Positions 24,410 to 32,343 of a stretch of 32,645 bases of DNA are shown here, one piece after another. This DNA comes from Calothrix sp. MO_192.B10 (GTDB taxonomy: Bacteria > Cyanobacteriota > Cyanobacteriia > Cyanobacteriales > Nostocaceae): the NCBI GenBank assembly GCA_030065055.1, contig JASJDS010000078.1, forward strand, positions 1 through 32,645, read 5' to 3'. Under the pieces are notes generated by a model that searched no databases, was not told where the DNA came from, and saw only the letters and a list, made by a program, of their open reading frames with translations. Within the stretch, counting starts at the first letter, position 1; every line of letters starts with the position of its first letter. Position numbers and translations under genes: made by a program.

Positions 24410-24539
24410 TTACCCCATCGATGTAGGCGTAGCCTTCGGTGTAGGGTATCGAAGGGCTAATGAAACTCAGAAAAGATTTTTTCTCTCCACAGATAAATCC
24501 GGGGGCTTGATGAGAGTCTATATTTTTGGTCATTCAAGA
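24410..24539 (+). repeat. Dispersed repeat, copy C, with 27-bp insertion
   Basis: It has the same outline as copies A and B: TTACCCCATCGAT, ATCGAAGGGCTAATGA, CTCTCCACAGATAAATCCGG, GGGCTTG, TTTTTGGTCA. About 27 bp (GTAGGCGTAGCCTTCGGTGT and following) are inserted after ATCGAT, a small repeat inside a repeat. The sequence before it (24362-24409) is GC-rich; from 24540 to 24880 the gap is AT-rich with TTGACA...20 bp...TACAAT at 24658-24689 as a weak promoter candidate for the next gene. Confidence 0.65.
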
Positions 24540-24880
24540 AACCCGTAGCTCTATTTGGGGAGACCCAAGGAAATGTCTAAAATTTTATCTCAAGACATTT
24601 TGATGTAGAATCCGTATAAGATATATATCTGGATATATCGGGGTGTAAAAACATAATTGACATCAAATTTACTGAATCAAGTTACAATTGATCCTCCTAA
24701 ATAATGTAGTTGTATTACCTAGGCTGATAATTGCCGATAATTGGTATAACAATTAACCCAGGTCTTTATAGTTGCGATGTTAGTCGTATTCTGTAGAGAT
24801 AGATAACTTATGCTCTGTGGTTATAGCGATCGCACGCAGCCATAGACTACAAACTTGATTTACACGATTCACGAGCCTAT

Positions 24881-25387
24881 ATGTTTATGGGCAATATCTT
24901 CAAGTTTCTGGCTGGGAAACTTGGCAAAAAATCAGAAGTAGAGATCCACTCACAACCATCATTACTTGAAACTGTAGACAAATCATCACATAAAATTACT
25001 GAAAAAACAGACATGATTGATGCTTCAATGCTCCATGATATTCTCCATAACTTTGTCAGCAACACAGCTAATGTTCAGGGTGCAGCCCTAGTCAGTCCAG
25101 ATGGATTGGCTTTAGCTTCAGTATTACCAATAGAAATGGATGAAGATCGCACTGCTGCTATGTCAGCAGCCATGCTTTCCTTAGGAGAACGTATCGGTAA
25201 TGAACTAGCCAGGGGCAATATTACCCGTATTGTTGTGGAAGGAGAAAAAGGCTACGGCATCATGGTTGGTTGTGGTCCAGAAGCAGTATTATTGATTCTC
25301 TCCAGTCCTGAGGTAAAACAAGGCTTATTGTTTCTGGAAATCAAACGTATTGTTGCTCAAATTGCTCCTATTGTGGCAGAATCCTAA
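24881..25387 (+). CDS. Roadblock/LC7 domain protein (copy 1, with N-terminal extension)
   Basis: The 168-residue protein has a ~45-residue leader (amphipathic GNIFKFLAGKLG, then polar), followed by a Roadblock/LC7 domain: MLHDILHNFVSNTANVQGAA, LVSPDGLALASVLP, then SAAMLSLGERIGNELARG, the strand RIVVEGEKGYGIMV and the C-terminal helix FLEIKRIVAQIAPIV. In bacteria such domains act as regulators (GAP-like partners) of MglA-type small GTPases in polarity and signalling. No GTPase gene is in the window. ATG codons at 24881 and 24887 are both possible. A second, shorter copy lies 0.8 kb downstream, then a protoglobin; all on the plus strand. Confidence 0.88.
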   Translation: MFMGNIFKFLAGKLGKKSEVEIHSQPSLLETVDKSSHKITEKTDMIDASMLHDILHNFVSNTANVQGAALVSPDGLALASVLPIEMDEDRTAAMSAAMLSLGERIGNELARGNITRIVVEGEKGYGIMVGCGPEAVLLILSSPEVKQGLLFLEIKRIVAQIAPIVAES

Positions 25388-26192
25388 TTTAGGTAAGTAC
25401 ACAGAATTAGTACTTTGCGGTAGTGATTCTAATGTCTGATGTGGTTAATTTTAAACTACTAATATCAATTTAAATATCTTACCCTTGCATAGTTTATCGT
25501 CAATCACCACTAACTACTTATGACCACACTCATACCATGTTTGTAAAAATTATATCATGATAATTTTCTCACTCAGATTTGATAAATATCTCATAAAAAA
25601 TTGTTATAAATATATCTCACGATAAAAAATAAATACCTGTTGAATAGCTATGCCGTAGGTATTTAAACTAACACAGTACTGGGATAGTTTGTTTCAAGTC
25701 GGAATTCTACATATGTACTACTTATTAATTTAATATATATATACGTCAATGTATTGCATTGATTGAAAAATCTCTACAGAATAAAAAAATAAACATTAGA
25801 CATCTCCATAAATTAACTATGCGTTAACCAAAACCCTTGTTCGGTGACGTAGCATTGCTACGTCTCTACATTCATTTTCGGAGATATCTATTGAAAAACT
25901 TACGAATAAATTCTAATGCTTGAAATAATAACTGTTTTATTTTACACTCTATAAATAAATTTACAAAATTAAATTACATCTTCAGGTACTTGCATCTTAT
26001 ATTACATAGCTTGTTTCTGCTCTTGGGTTAGTTTGGGGTAGTACTGCACAGACGCGCAGGAAATTGCCACAGGCTATTGCTAATTGTTTTGGTTAATCCA
26101 TAGGAAATCATAAGTAGAAATACTCTCACAAGTATCACTACTTGAAATTGCGGACATATCATTACACACAATTACTGAGAAAACACAGACAA
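25388..26192. other. AT-rich spacer with decayed leader of the second Roadblock gene
   Basis: Mostly AT-rich without a gene. A hairpin GACGTAGC-ATT-GCTACGTC lies at 25846-25864. From about 26105 the DNA aligns to the leader of Roadblock copy 1, but a GAA codon has become TAA and about 4 bp are inserted just before the new ATG, so the leader is no longer translated. Confidence 0.7.
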
Positions 26193-26561
26193 ATGATTAA
26201 TGCTTCAATGCTCCAAGATATTCTCCATAACTTTGTCAGCAGCACAGCTAATATTCAGGGTGCAGCCTTAGTCAGTCCTGATGGATTGGCTTTAGCGTCA
26301 GTACTACCGGCAGAAATGGATGAAGATCGCACTGCTGCTATGTCAGCAGCCATGCTTTCTTTAGGAGAGCGTATCGGTAATGAACTATCACGAGGCATTA
26401 TTGAACGCATTGTTGTGGAAGGAGAAAAAGGCTACGGCATCATGGTTGGTTGTGGTCCAGAAGCAGTATTATTGATTCTCTCTAGTTCTGAAGTCAAACA
26501 GGGCTTATTGTTTCTGGAAATCAAACGTATTGTTGCTCAAATTGCTCCGATTATGGCTTAG
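26193..26561 (+). CDS. Roadblock/LC7 domain protein (copy 2, leaderless)
   Basis: The 122-residue protein consists of the Roadblock/LC7 domain alone and is about 90 percent identical to copy 1 by eye (MINASMLQDILHNFVSSTAN against MIDASMLHDILHNFVSNTAN). I choose the ATG at 26193 because it equals Met of MIDAS in copy 1. The frame upstream to a TTG at 26142 is out of register with the copy-1 leader and reads as nonsense (KLRTYHYTQLL). Differences from copy 1 concentrate in the leader and around RGIIERIV. The two could form homo- or heterodimers, as the fold usually does. Protoglobin gene 72 bp downstream, likely co-transcribed. Confidence 0.88.
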   Translation: MINASMLQDILHNFVSSTANIQGAALVSPDGLALASVLPAEMDEDRTAAMSAAMLSLGERIGNELSRGIIERIVVEGEKGYGIMVGCGPEAVLLILSSSEVKQGLLFLEIKRIVAQIAPIMA

Positions 26562-26633
26562 TTATAGCATTATTAATTACCTATTTTTGAGATTTCGCTT
26601 GATTGTTGTCAAAAATACTCAGGATAACCAGAC

Positions 26634-27191
26634 ATGAATTTAGAACCACATACGTTTCTTTCTACACTGAAGCAAAGAGCTAACTTTACAGATGAGGATA
26701 AAGCTTTGCTCAAATCTCATGCAGATTGGGGCGCGCTCATTGCTTCTGATATGTGTGATGCATTTTATGCTTATCTCGAGCGAGATGAGGAAATGCAGAA
26801 AATTTTACATCAAAGTGAAGAACGTATGCACCGTCTCCATAAAACTTTTACAGAGTGGTTTGCTGAAATGTTTACAGGTATGGATGAATGGGGTAATGAA
26901 TATGCTAACCGTCGTTGGAAAATTGGCTTAGTTCATGTACGTATTGGTATTGGACCTCAGCATGTCGTACCTGCTATGGCAACAGTAGTTCAGAAGGTTG
27001 GACAGCGTCTGAAAAATGATGATAAACCGGAAGAACTTAAGGAGGCTCTAGGACGAATTTGTATGATTGACCTAGCTTTTATTGAACAAGCTTATGTGGA
27101 AGTGTCTTCATCCGCAGTTCTGCGAGAAACAGGGTGGACAGAAGGATTGTTCAAACGCTTAATTGCTACTGGTGCTAACACCATTAGTTAG
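26634..27191 (+). CDS. Single-domain protoglobin / globin-sensor protein
   Basis: This 185-residue protein is a protoglobin-type haem protein. Conserved helices start at NFTDEDKALLKSHADWG; EWFAEMFTGMDEWGNEYANR and RRWKIGLVHVRIGIGPQHVV hold the proximal His101 in the IGLVHVRIGI motif characteristic of globin-coupled sensors. The C-terminus (DLAFIEQAYVEVSSSAVLRE, then TGWTEGLFKRLI) ends without any output domain, so it must signal through a partner or bind gas. It follows the two Roadblock genes at 72 bp on the same strand. A link between haem-gas sensing and Roadblock/GTPase control is inference from that order. The ATG at 26634 is preceded only by a weak site. Confidence 0.88.
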   Translation: MNLEPHTFLSTLKQRANFTDEDKALLKSHADWGALIASDMCDAFYAYLERDEEMQKILHQSEERMHRLHKTFTEWFAEMFTGMDEWGNEYANRRWKIGLVHVRIGIGPQHVVPAMATVVQKVGQRLKNDDKPEELKEALGRICMIDLAFIEQAYVEVSSSAVLRETGWTEGLFKRLIATGANTIS

Positions 27192-27278
27192 TGTAGCAGA
27201 AGTCTTTTGTCTCCCTTTAGTTAGGTGAGACTATCAATGGGCGTGAGTTAAATTAATTTTGATGGGTAGCGAATGGGT

Positions 27279-27311
27279 AGATCCCCGACTTCTTTAAGAA
27301 GTCGGGGATCT
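27279..27311. repeat. Palindrome AGATCCCCGACTTCTT, copy 2
   Basis: Perfect 16-bp arms around a single central base, downstream of the protoglobin gene. Related to the copies at 14602-14635 and 27381-27444. Confidence 0.9.
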
Positions 27312-27380
27312 GTGAACCCTCACAACTAATGGGACAAAGCACTACTATTGCATTTCATTAGTTTTGATGGCTAGGCAACA

Positions 27381-27444
27381 GATCCCCGACTTCTGAATCA
27401 ATATCCGCACATTGTAGCAATTCCTAGGATAGAAGTCGGGGATC
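27381..27444. repeat. Palindrome GATCCCCGACTTCT, copy 3, with 36-bp loop
   Basis: The two 14-bp arms are perfect but are separated by 36 bp (27395-27430) instead of 1-4 bp. It lies in the convergent gap, 40 bp from the end of the CHAT gene. Confidence 0.85.
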
Positions 27445-27484
27445 ACTCGCAAGCACGACTCGTCAAAATTAATGAAAAAGACCA

Positions 27485-30103
27485 CTACAACCAGTTACCA
27501 ACTAAAATATATGGTGCCCAATAAATAGGATGTTCGTACATGGGATCTTTTAGCAAAGCCAATTGAGATTGACGTAATGCTTCTGCTCTAGTCTGTTGGG
27601 TATTAGTTATTTGTCTGTAAAACTGACTCATTAACACAGCCGTTCCGCGATCATTAACAGACCATAATGTTGCTAGGGTACTACGCGCTCCCGCCTTGAC
27701 TGCTATTCCTGCTAATCCCAAAGCAGCTTGTTTGTCTCCGGTTGCGGTTTCACAGGCACTTAATACTAGCAATTCTATTGGCTTTTTTTGGTTTTGTTCA
27801 CCAATTTGAAGTATACGATCTAAATCACGGATGCCAATGCGATCGCTCCAAGTTAAAATAAATGTTTCTGCTGCTTTAGAGCTAAACTGACCGTGGGTGG
27901 CAATATGCACAATGGGGGAAAAAGACGATCGCAACTTTTTTTCTAGATTTCTCTGGGTAAATTTCTGATTCAACAACACTATAGCAGGTACTTCTGATTT
28001 AATGTTTTGTAACTCCTGTTCTACATAATCCAGAGCTGGAAAGCCCTGTCGAGCTTCTGTTAGTCCTGCTCCTAATACCTGGAAATTTATTTGGGTTAAT
28101 TTTTTGGGTGGTAGTAGTTGCAAACTAGGTGTTAAAGCAATACTATATTTTTCTAGCAAATAGTGCTTACCATCGTGTAAAGCTGCCATAGGAATATTTC
28201 GCAGCACCCCATCAAGGACAAATACTAAAGTCTTAATACCACTATTACTGATATCACTGGCAGCAGGACGGATTAACCAGTCGTACAGTTGTTGAGATAG
28301 AGGCATGAAACTATTGCGAGAACGAATTAGTAAATACTGACGTAGCTTTTCAGCAGTACTTTCCAACTGTGTTTGGGGAATAGATGTGATGTAGTGGCAT
28401 AGTGGTTGGTGTGGCAAACTGAGAATTATTTCCAAACGATCTGCAAGAATAATGGGATAGATAACAGCTGCTTGGGTGTCAAACTGCTCGATTTGAGTTG
28501 GCTTTAGATCTAAACAAGCTTCTCGAAAAAAGTTGTCCAATTCAGCTAATTGCAGGGATTCGATCGCTTGCCGAGCCAATTGTAGATCTTTTTGACTGGG
28601 TGAAGAGGTTTTGGGAGATTTTCTAGATAAAGACTCTAGATTATTCGGTTGCAAAAGTAAACTAACTAGTTCTCGGTAAACAGGTTCCACACTGTCTCGG
28701 AAAGAAAACTGAACATCAGAATCTATCCCCACCAGATCCCTACGTAATGACTTGAGATTTTTGACTGCTTCTTGATAAGCTACAACCGCACTGTTTTTAT
28801 TTCCCTGGGCTTGTAATATTCTGCCTAATTGCCATTGCCATTTGTAAGTAATTTCCGGTGCATTCATAGCTTGGGATAATACCAGGGCTTTCTCCGTCAA
28901 ATCTCGGGCAATAGTCCATTGCTGAGTTTCTGTGTAAATTTTTCCCAATGTACCAAGGGCATGGGATTCTGCCCGTTTATCTGCTAAAGCTTGTGCTTGT
29001 TGCAGTGCATGGACAACCATTTGAGCAATACTTACTATTGTTGGTGCATTGGGGACATTTGCTTGGTAAAGATTCGTCAGATTCTCAACTAGATTCAATT
29101 GAGTATAAATGGAAAGGCGACTTGGTGGTAAATTGGCAATTTTTGCTTGGATTTGGCTGCCGAGTAATTGAGCTTGTTGCCATTTTTGGGTATCAATGAA
29201 TATTTTTAATTGATTTAACTGCGCTCTGATTTGGAAATTTTGGTTAGGAGCAATGTTGATAGCTTGTTGATAAAATTCCTCAGCAGCTTGGGGATTCTGA
29301 CGAGCGCGAGCAACATTACCCAAACTAATTAATGCTGCACTAATATGAGCAGGAGATTTTAAATTTTGAGCAATGGCTAAACTCTGTTGAAAAGCTGTTT
29401 GAGCCTCCTCTAGCCTGCTCAGTAAGGTGAGGTTAATTCCCAAATTGTTTAATCCAGTTGCTTTGAGTGGAGAATCGGGTTGTTGTTGCAGAATTTGCTT
29501 AATCTCAGTTAAAGTAGATAGCGATCGACCATATAAGCCCAAAGCCCTATAGGCTTGGGATTGGTTGATTGCACTGCGAATTGCTCCGGTGGAATTTTTC
29601 GCTTTTGTATAGGTTTGGGTAGCTTGTTTCCAAGCAGTCAAGGCATCTTCTGGTTTACCGATAGCTAACTGTAAAGCACCTTGAGTATTGAGGGCTTGAG
29701 CTAATACTTGTAAATTTTTTGGTGATTGCTGAGTTGATTTACTTTGTAACAACTTCAGGCTGCGAGTAATAGTTTGTTGAGCTTGCTCCCATTGTCCTAA
29801 TTGCTGATAAGCCAATGACAGATTGCTGAGAATTTTTGCTTGTTGTTGATAGTTTCCTTGAGATTCATAGGTACGTAAAACTTGTTTCCAGGTTTGAACA
29901 GCAACTGCATACTGTTGGGATTCATAGTATGCTATGCCTTGCTGCTCCTGTTGCCTTACATTCAATAATTGATTTTCAATGGATGCTGAAAAATTATTTT
30001 TAGCAAAAACAGGTAATATATTCCCCGCGCCTAAACATAAGCTCAAAATTAGCCCCGATAATAGGCAAAAAATAAATACTAATAATCTATTATGTAGACG
30101 CAT
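27485..30103 (-). CDS. Exported TPR-CHAT protein (caspase-like peptidase domain)
   Basis: The protein has 872 residues from the ATG at 30103. An N-terminal signal peptide (RLHNRLLVFIFCLLSGLILS, cleavage near VFA-KN) is followed by about ten TPR-like helical repeats (for example GIAYYESQQYAVAVQTWKQV and NLSLAYQQLGQWEQAQQTI) to residue ~450, a linker, and a CHAT domain over the last ~290 residues. The caspase-type dyad is intact: His737 in HIATHGQFSS and Cys784 in LVLSACETATGD, followed by AGIAVKAGARSTLATLWSVND. CHAT domains are cysteine peptidases of the caspase/separase clan; cyanobacteria carry many. The upstream ATG at 30139 would add 12 residues ahead of the signal peptide and is less likely. 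A TTGACA box lies at 30161-30166 (minus) with a poor -10. The target is unknown; export suggests a periplasmic or lumenal role rather than a cytosolic suicide system. Confidence 0.88.
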   Translation of the reverse strand: MRLHNRLLVFIFCLLSGLILSLCLGAGNILPVFAKNNFSASIENQLLNVRQQEQQGIAYYESQQYAVAVQTWKQVLRTYESQGNYQQQAKILSNLSLAYQQLGQWEQAQQTITRSLKLLQSKSTQQSPKNLQVLAQALNTQGALQLAIGKPEDALTAWKQATQTYTKAKNSTGAIRSAINQSQAYRALGLYGRSLSTLTEIKQILQQQPDSPLKATGLNNLGINLTLLSRLEEAQTAFQQSLAIAQNLKSPAHISAALISLGNVARARQNPQAAEEFYQQAINIAPNQNFQIRAQLNQLKIFIDTQKWQQAQLLGSQIQAKIANLPPSRLSIYTQLNLVENLTNLYQANVPNAPTIVSIAQMVVHALQQAQALADKRAESHALGTLGKIYTETQQWTIARDLTEKALVLSQAMNAPEITYKWQWQLGRILQAQGNKNSAVVAYQEAVKNLKSLRRDLVGIDSDVQFSFRDSVEPVYRELVSLLLQPNNLESLSRKSPKTSSPSQKDLQLARQAIESLQLAELDNFFREACLDLKPTQIEQFDTQAAVIYPIILADRLEIILSLPHQPLCHYITSIPQTQLESTAEKLRQYLLIRSRNSFMPLSQQLYDWLIRPAASDISNSGIKTLVFVLDGVLRNIPMAALHDGKHYLLEKYSIALTPSLQLLPPKKLTQINFQVLGAGLTEARQGFPALDYVEQELQNIKSEVPAIVLLNQKFTQRNLEKKLRSSFSPIVHIATHGQFSSKAAETFILTWSDRIGIRDLDRILQIGEQNQKKPIELLVLSACETATGDKQAALGLAGIAVKAGARSTLATLWSVNDRGTAVLMSQFYRQITNTQQTRAEALRQSQLALLKDPMYEHPIYWAPYILVGNWL

Positions 30104-30369
30104 AATAATTGATAAAACTATATATAAACCCATACCCATAGTGTTGCCAGAGATTCAGGTTGTCAAACTATGTGTTGTTAGGATCAATCCCATAGAAGAC
30201 TGTTTATCTTAAATACTTAAATTTTTTATAAAATTTTTACTATTGCAGTTTGTCCTATCTTTCCTCTGTTTGCCACTAGAGAAATCCCTGATATAGGACT
30301 CTGACTTGAATTTTGAACGTATACTGAAACTAATTTGACAAGGTTTATAAGTCAAAATTTGTTTAAGAA

Positions 30370-30477
30370 TACGTAGGGAAGCCAGCGCTGTTGGCGGGTT
30401 TCCCGACATAAGGCGACTGGCGTTGTGTTGTCGCGCAGCGCAACGCACCAAAGTCGAGATGAATGGTGCGTTACTAC
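30370..30477. repeat. GC-rich compound palindromic repeat
   Basis: GGGAAGCCAGCGCTGTTGGC followed by GGGTTTCCC makes one hairpin; TTGTCGCGCAGCGCAA and ATGGTGCGTTAC continue it. It stands out by GC content from the AT-rich rest of the 30104-30581 gap, which holds no gene. ATGGTGCGTTAC also occurs near 11944. Confidence 0.6.
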
Positions 30478-30581
30478 AAACACCTAATTTCGTTCAAAAA
30501 TCAAATATAATTCCTATATATGGCGGTGTTTAGTTGACTAATACCATCTGGCTGTTATGGTCTTTTATTTGTGCTATTTTT

Positions 30582-31466
30582 CTAAAGCTGATGAGTTTCT
30601 TTTAATATTTTCAATTCTTCTCTAACTGATAAAGGTGAATATCCAAGTGCAAAAGCCTGAGAACTATCCAAAGATACATCTGCTGGTCGAGGTGCAGCCA
30701 TTTTTACATCTTGTTGTCGGCAGGCCGTAATTTGTTCTGTTGGTATGTCCAATATATCTACTAATATACGACCAAAATCATAGCGAGAAATTCTTTCTTT
30801 CCCTCCTAAATGGAGAATGCCTTGCACTTGTTTTTCTAAAGCTAACAATAGCCCTTTGGCTGCTGTTGTTCCACTAACAGGGGTACGAAACTCATCTCTA
30901 AATAACTTTAATGTTTTCCCTTGTTTCAGGGTTTGGATAAATGGCTGTAAAAAGCTTTGAGCTGTGGGTGTTGGGGAACCAAACATTAATGGCATCCTAC
31001 AAATAGTAGTCATGGGATAAAGTTGTAGCATTCCTTGTTCAGCCATAACTTTTTGTTCGCCGTAAATACTGACAGGAGATACAGAATCTGTTTCTTTGTA
31101 AGGTGCTTTATAGCCATCAAAAACTAGGTCAGTGGAGGTAAACACACAAGGAATTTGATCATCTGCACACAGTCGGGCAATATCACAGGCAGCCTTAACA
31201 TTTATCAAATGGGATTCTTCTGGTTGAACTTGACAAACATTTGGTTGGGATTGTGCCGCAGTGTGAATTACAGCTGCTGGTTTAATCTCACTAAATACCC
31301 GTTTTAAGTCGGGAAGATATGTTAAATTAACTGATATCATCTTCACATTTGGGATATCGAGGGAGTGGCAAAAATAAGTTCCATAAACTTCCCATGTTGA
31401 TGTTGCTAATTGACACAGATGCCATCCGAGAAAGCCACTAGCACCTGTAATTAATAATTTTTTCAT
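30582..31466 (-). CDS. NAD(P)-dependent sugar-nucleotide reductase-like SDR (RfbD/RmlD type)
   Basis: The 294-residue protein begins MKKLLITGASGFLGWHL, the dinucleotide-binding glycine motif of extended short-chain dehydrogenases. VFTSTDLVFDG supplies the catalytic Ser/Thr region and YGEQK the Tyr-x3-Lys pair. The length, VIHTAAQS and FRDEFRTPVSG fit the dTDP-4-dehydrorhamnose reductase-like group (RmlD), also including MAT2B-like proteins. No other rhamnose gene is nearby, so the substrate is open. I choose the ATG at 31466, with GGTGA just upstream, over the GTG two codons earlier. Divergent from the XapX gene. Confidence 0.85.
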   Translation of the reverse strand: MKKLLITGASGFLGWHLCQLATSTWEVYGTYFCHSLDIPNVKMISVNLTYLPDLKRVFSEIKPAAVIHTAAQSQPNVCQVQPEESHLINVKAACDIARLCADDQIPCVFTSTDLVFDGYKAPYKETDSVSPVSIYGEQKVMAEQGMLQLYPMTTICRMPLMFGSPTPTAQSFLQPFIQTLKQGKTLKLFRDEFRTPVSGTTAAKGLLLALEKQVQGILHLGGKERISRYDFGRILVDILDIPTEQITACRQQDVKMAAPRPADVSLDSSQAFALGYSPLSVREELKILKETHQL

Positions 31467-31549
31467 CTTCACCGTTATTAAGATTCCACTTTATCTACAG
31501 TCTGTAACCATAACTGGAAGCCTTGCAACTTGAACAGGAAATTAGAGTT

Positions 31550-31711
31550 ATGAATGAAGTTCTGCTTTCTTTATTCACCGGTTTCATCGTTGGTGTGTTA
31601 TTCAGTGCGATTAAGTTGCCTATTCCGGCACCACCGGTTCTTTCTGGAGTAATAGGGATCTTCGGCGTTTATCTGGGTAGTGTAGTCTACCAGTGGATTG
31701 TGAATCGCTAA
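31550..31711 (+). CDS. XapX domain mini membrane protein
   Basis: A 53-residue protein with two hydrophobic helices: LLSLFTGFIVGVLFSAI (about 4-20) and VLSGVIGIFGVYLGSVVYQW (about 30-49), joined by KLPIPAPPV. The P-x-PAPP turn and the GIxGxYLG motif are the XapX family pattern. Its function is not established. The ATG at 31550 is chosen over an upstream TTG because it begins directly before the first helix. Confidence 0.85.
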   Translation: MNEVLLSLFTGFIVGVLFSAIKLPIPAPPVLSGVIGIFGVYLGSVVYQWIVNR

Positions 31712-31908
31712 TATCAGTTCTCAAAGTAGTCGAGATATTCTTCAGCCAGCAGGTATATTTGCAAACATTACCTTAGTTACAAGCCCCATCCCCTTGTGGG
31801 TGGAACGGTTAACATTTGTACATACTGAAATATTACATCAATAAGCGATCGCAGGGGACACAATTACGGCAAACTAAAAAATAGGGCTAATAAAAATTAG
31901 GAGTTTTC

Positions 31909-32259
31909 ATGAGTTGGACAAAAGTTCTAGCTGAGGATGCACTATCTCCAGGCGACCGCCAGGTAGTTAAAGTTGGCGATCGCAATATTTTGGTATTAAA
32001 CCATGAGGGTCAGCTTTATGCAGTGGATAATGTCTGCCCCCATTTAAAATTGAAAATGAAAAAAGGTAAAATTACCCCCGATGGCTCCATTGTCTGTCCT
32101 TGGCACCGCAGCCAGTTTGACTTGTGTAGTGGGGAAGTAAAACAATGGACACCTTGGCCCCCCGGTGTGGGTAAAGTTCTGGGTATGGTATCCCAACCAA
32201 AGCCATTACCAGTTTTTCCGATCCGCGTTGAAGAAGGAAGTATCTGGGTTGAGGTGTAG
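31909..32259 (+). CDS. Small Rieske [2Fe-2S] protein
   Basis: The 116-residue protein is a stand-alone Rieske domain. The cluster ligands are Cys43-Pro-His45 and Cys63-Pro-Trp-His66, 17 residues apart, with GKITPDGSIVCPWH and FDLCSGEV around them. It has no membrane anchor or oxygenase domain, so it is probably a soluble ferredoxin-like electron carrier or a subunit of an oxygenase. AGGAG lies 6 bp before the ATG at 31909. A HIP1 site lies in the coding region at about 31977 and another upstream at 31844. The partner enzyme is not in the window. Confidence 0.93.
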   Translation: MSWTKVLAEDALSPGDRQVVKVGDRNILVLNHEGQLYAVDNVCPHLKLKMKKGKITPDGSIVCPWHRSQFDLCSGEVKQWTPWPPGVGKVLGMVSQPKPLPVFPIRVEEGSIWVEV

Positions 32260-32343
32260 GAATCTGTATAAAATACCCCGCGCAGCAAGCCAAAACAAGT
32301 AAATATGCTGAGTATATTTGGGTAAGGCTGGGCAGTTTCGTCT

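Noticed and set aside
24658-24689. TTGACA...TACAAT promoter before Roadblock copy 1
   Set aside because: The 20-bp spacing is too long to call a sigma-70 promoter with confidence; mentioned only in the copy C entry.
24705-24720. NtcA-like GTA-N8-site
   Set aside because: The second half reads ACC rather than TAC, so it does not match the consensus.
30209-30451. 80-residue minus-strand frame
   Set aside because: Overlaps the GC-rich palindromic repeat and shows no family pattern.
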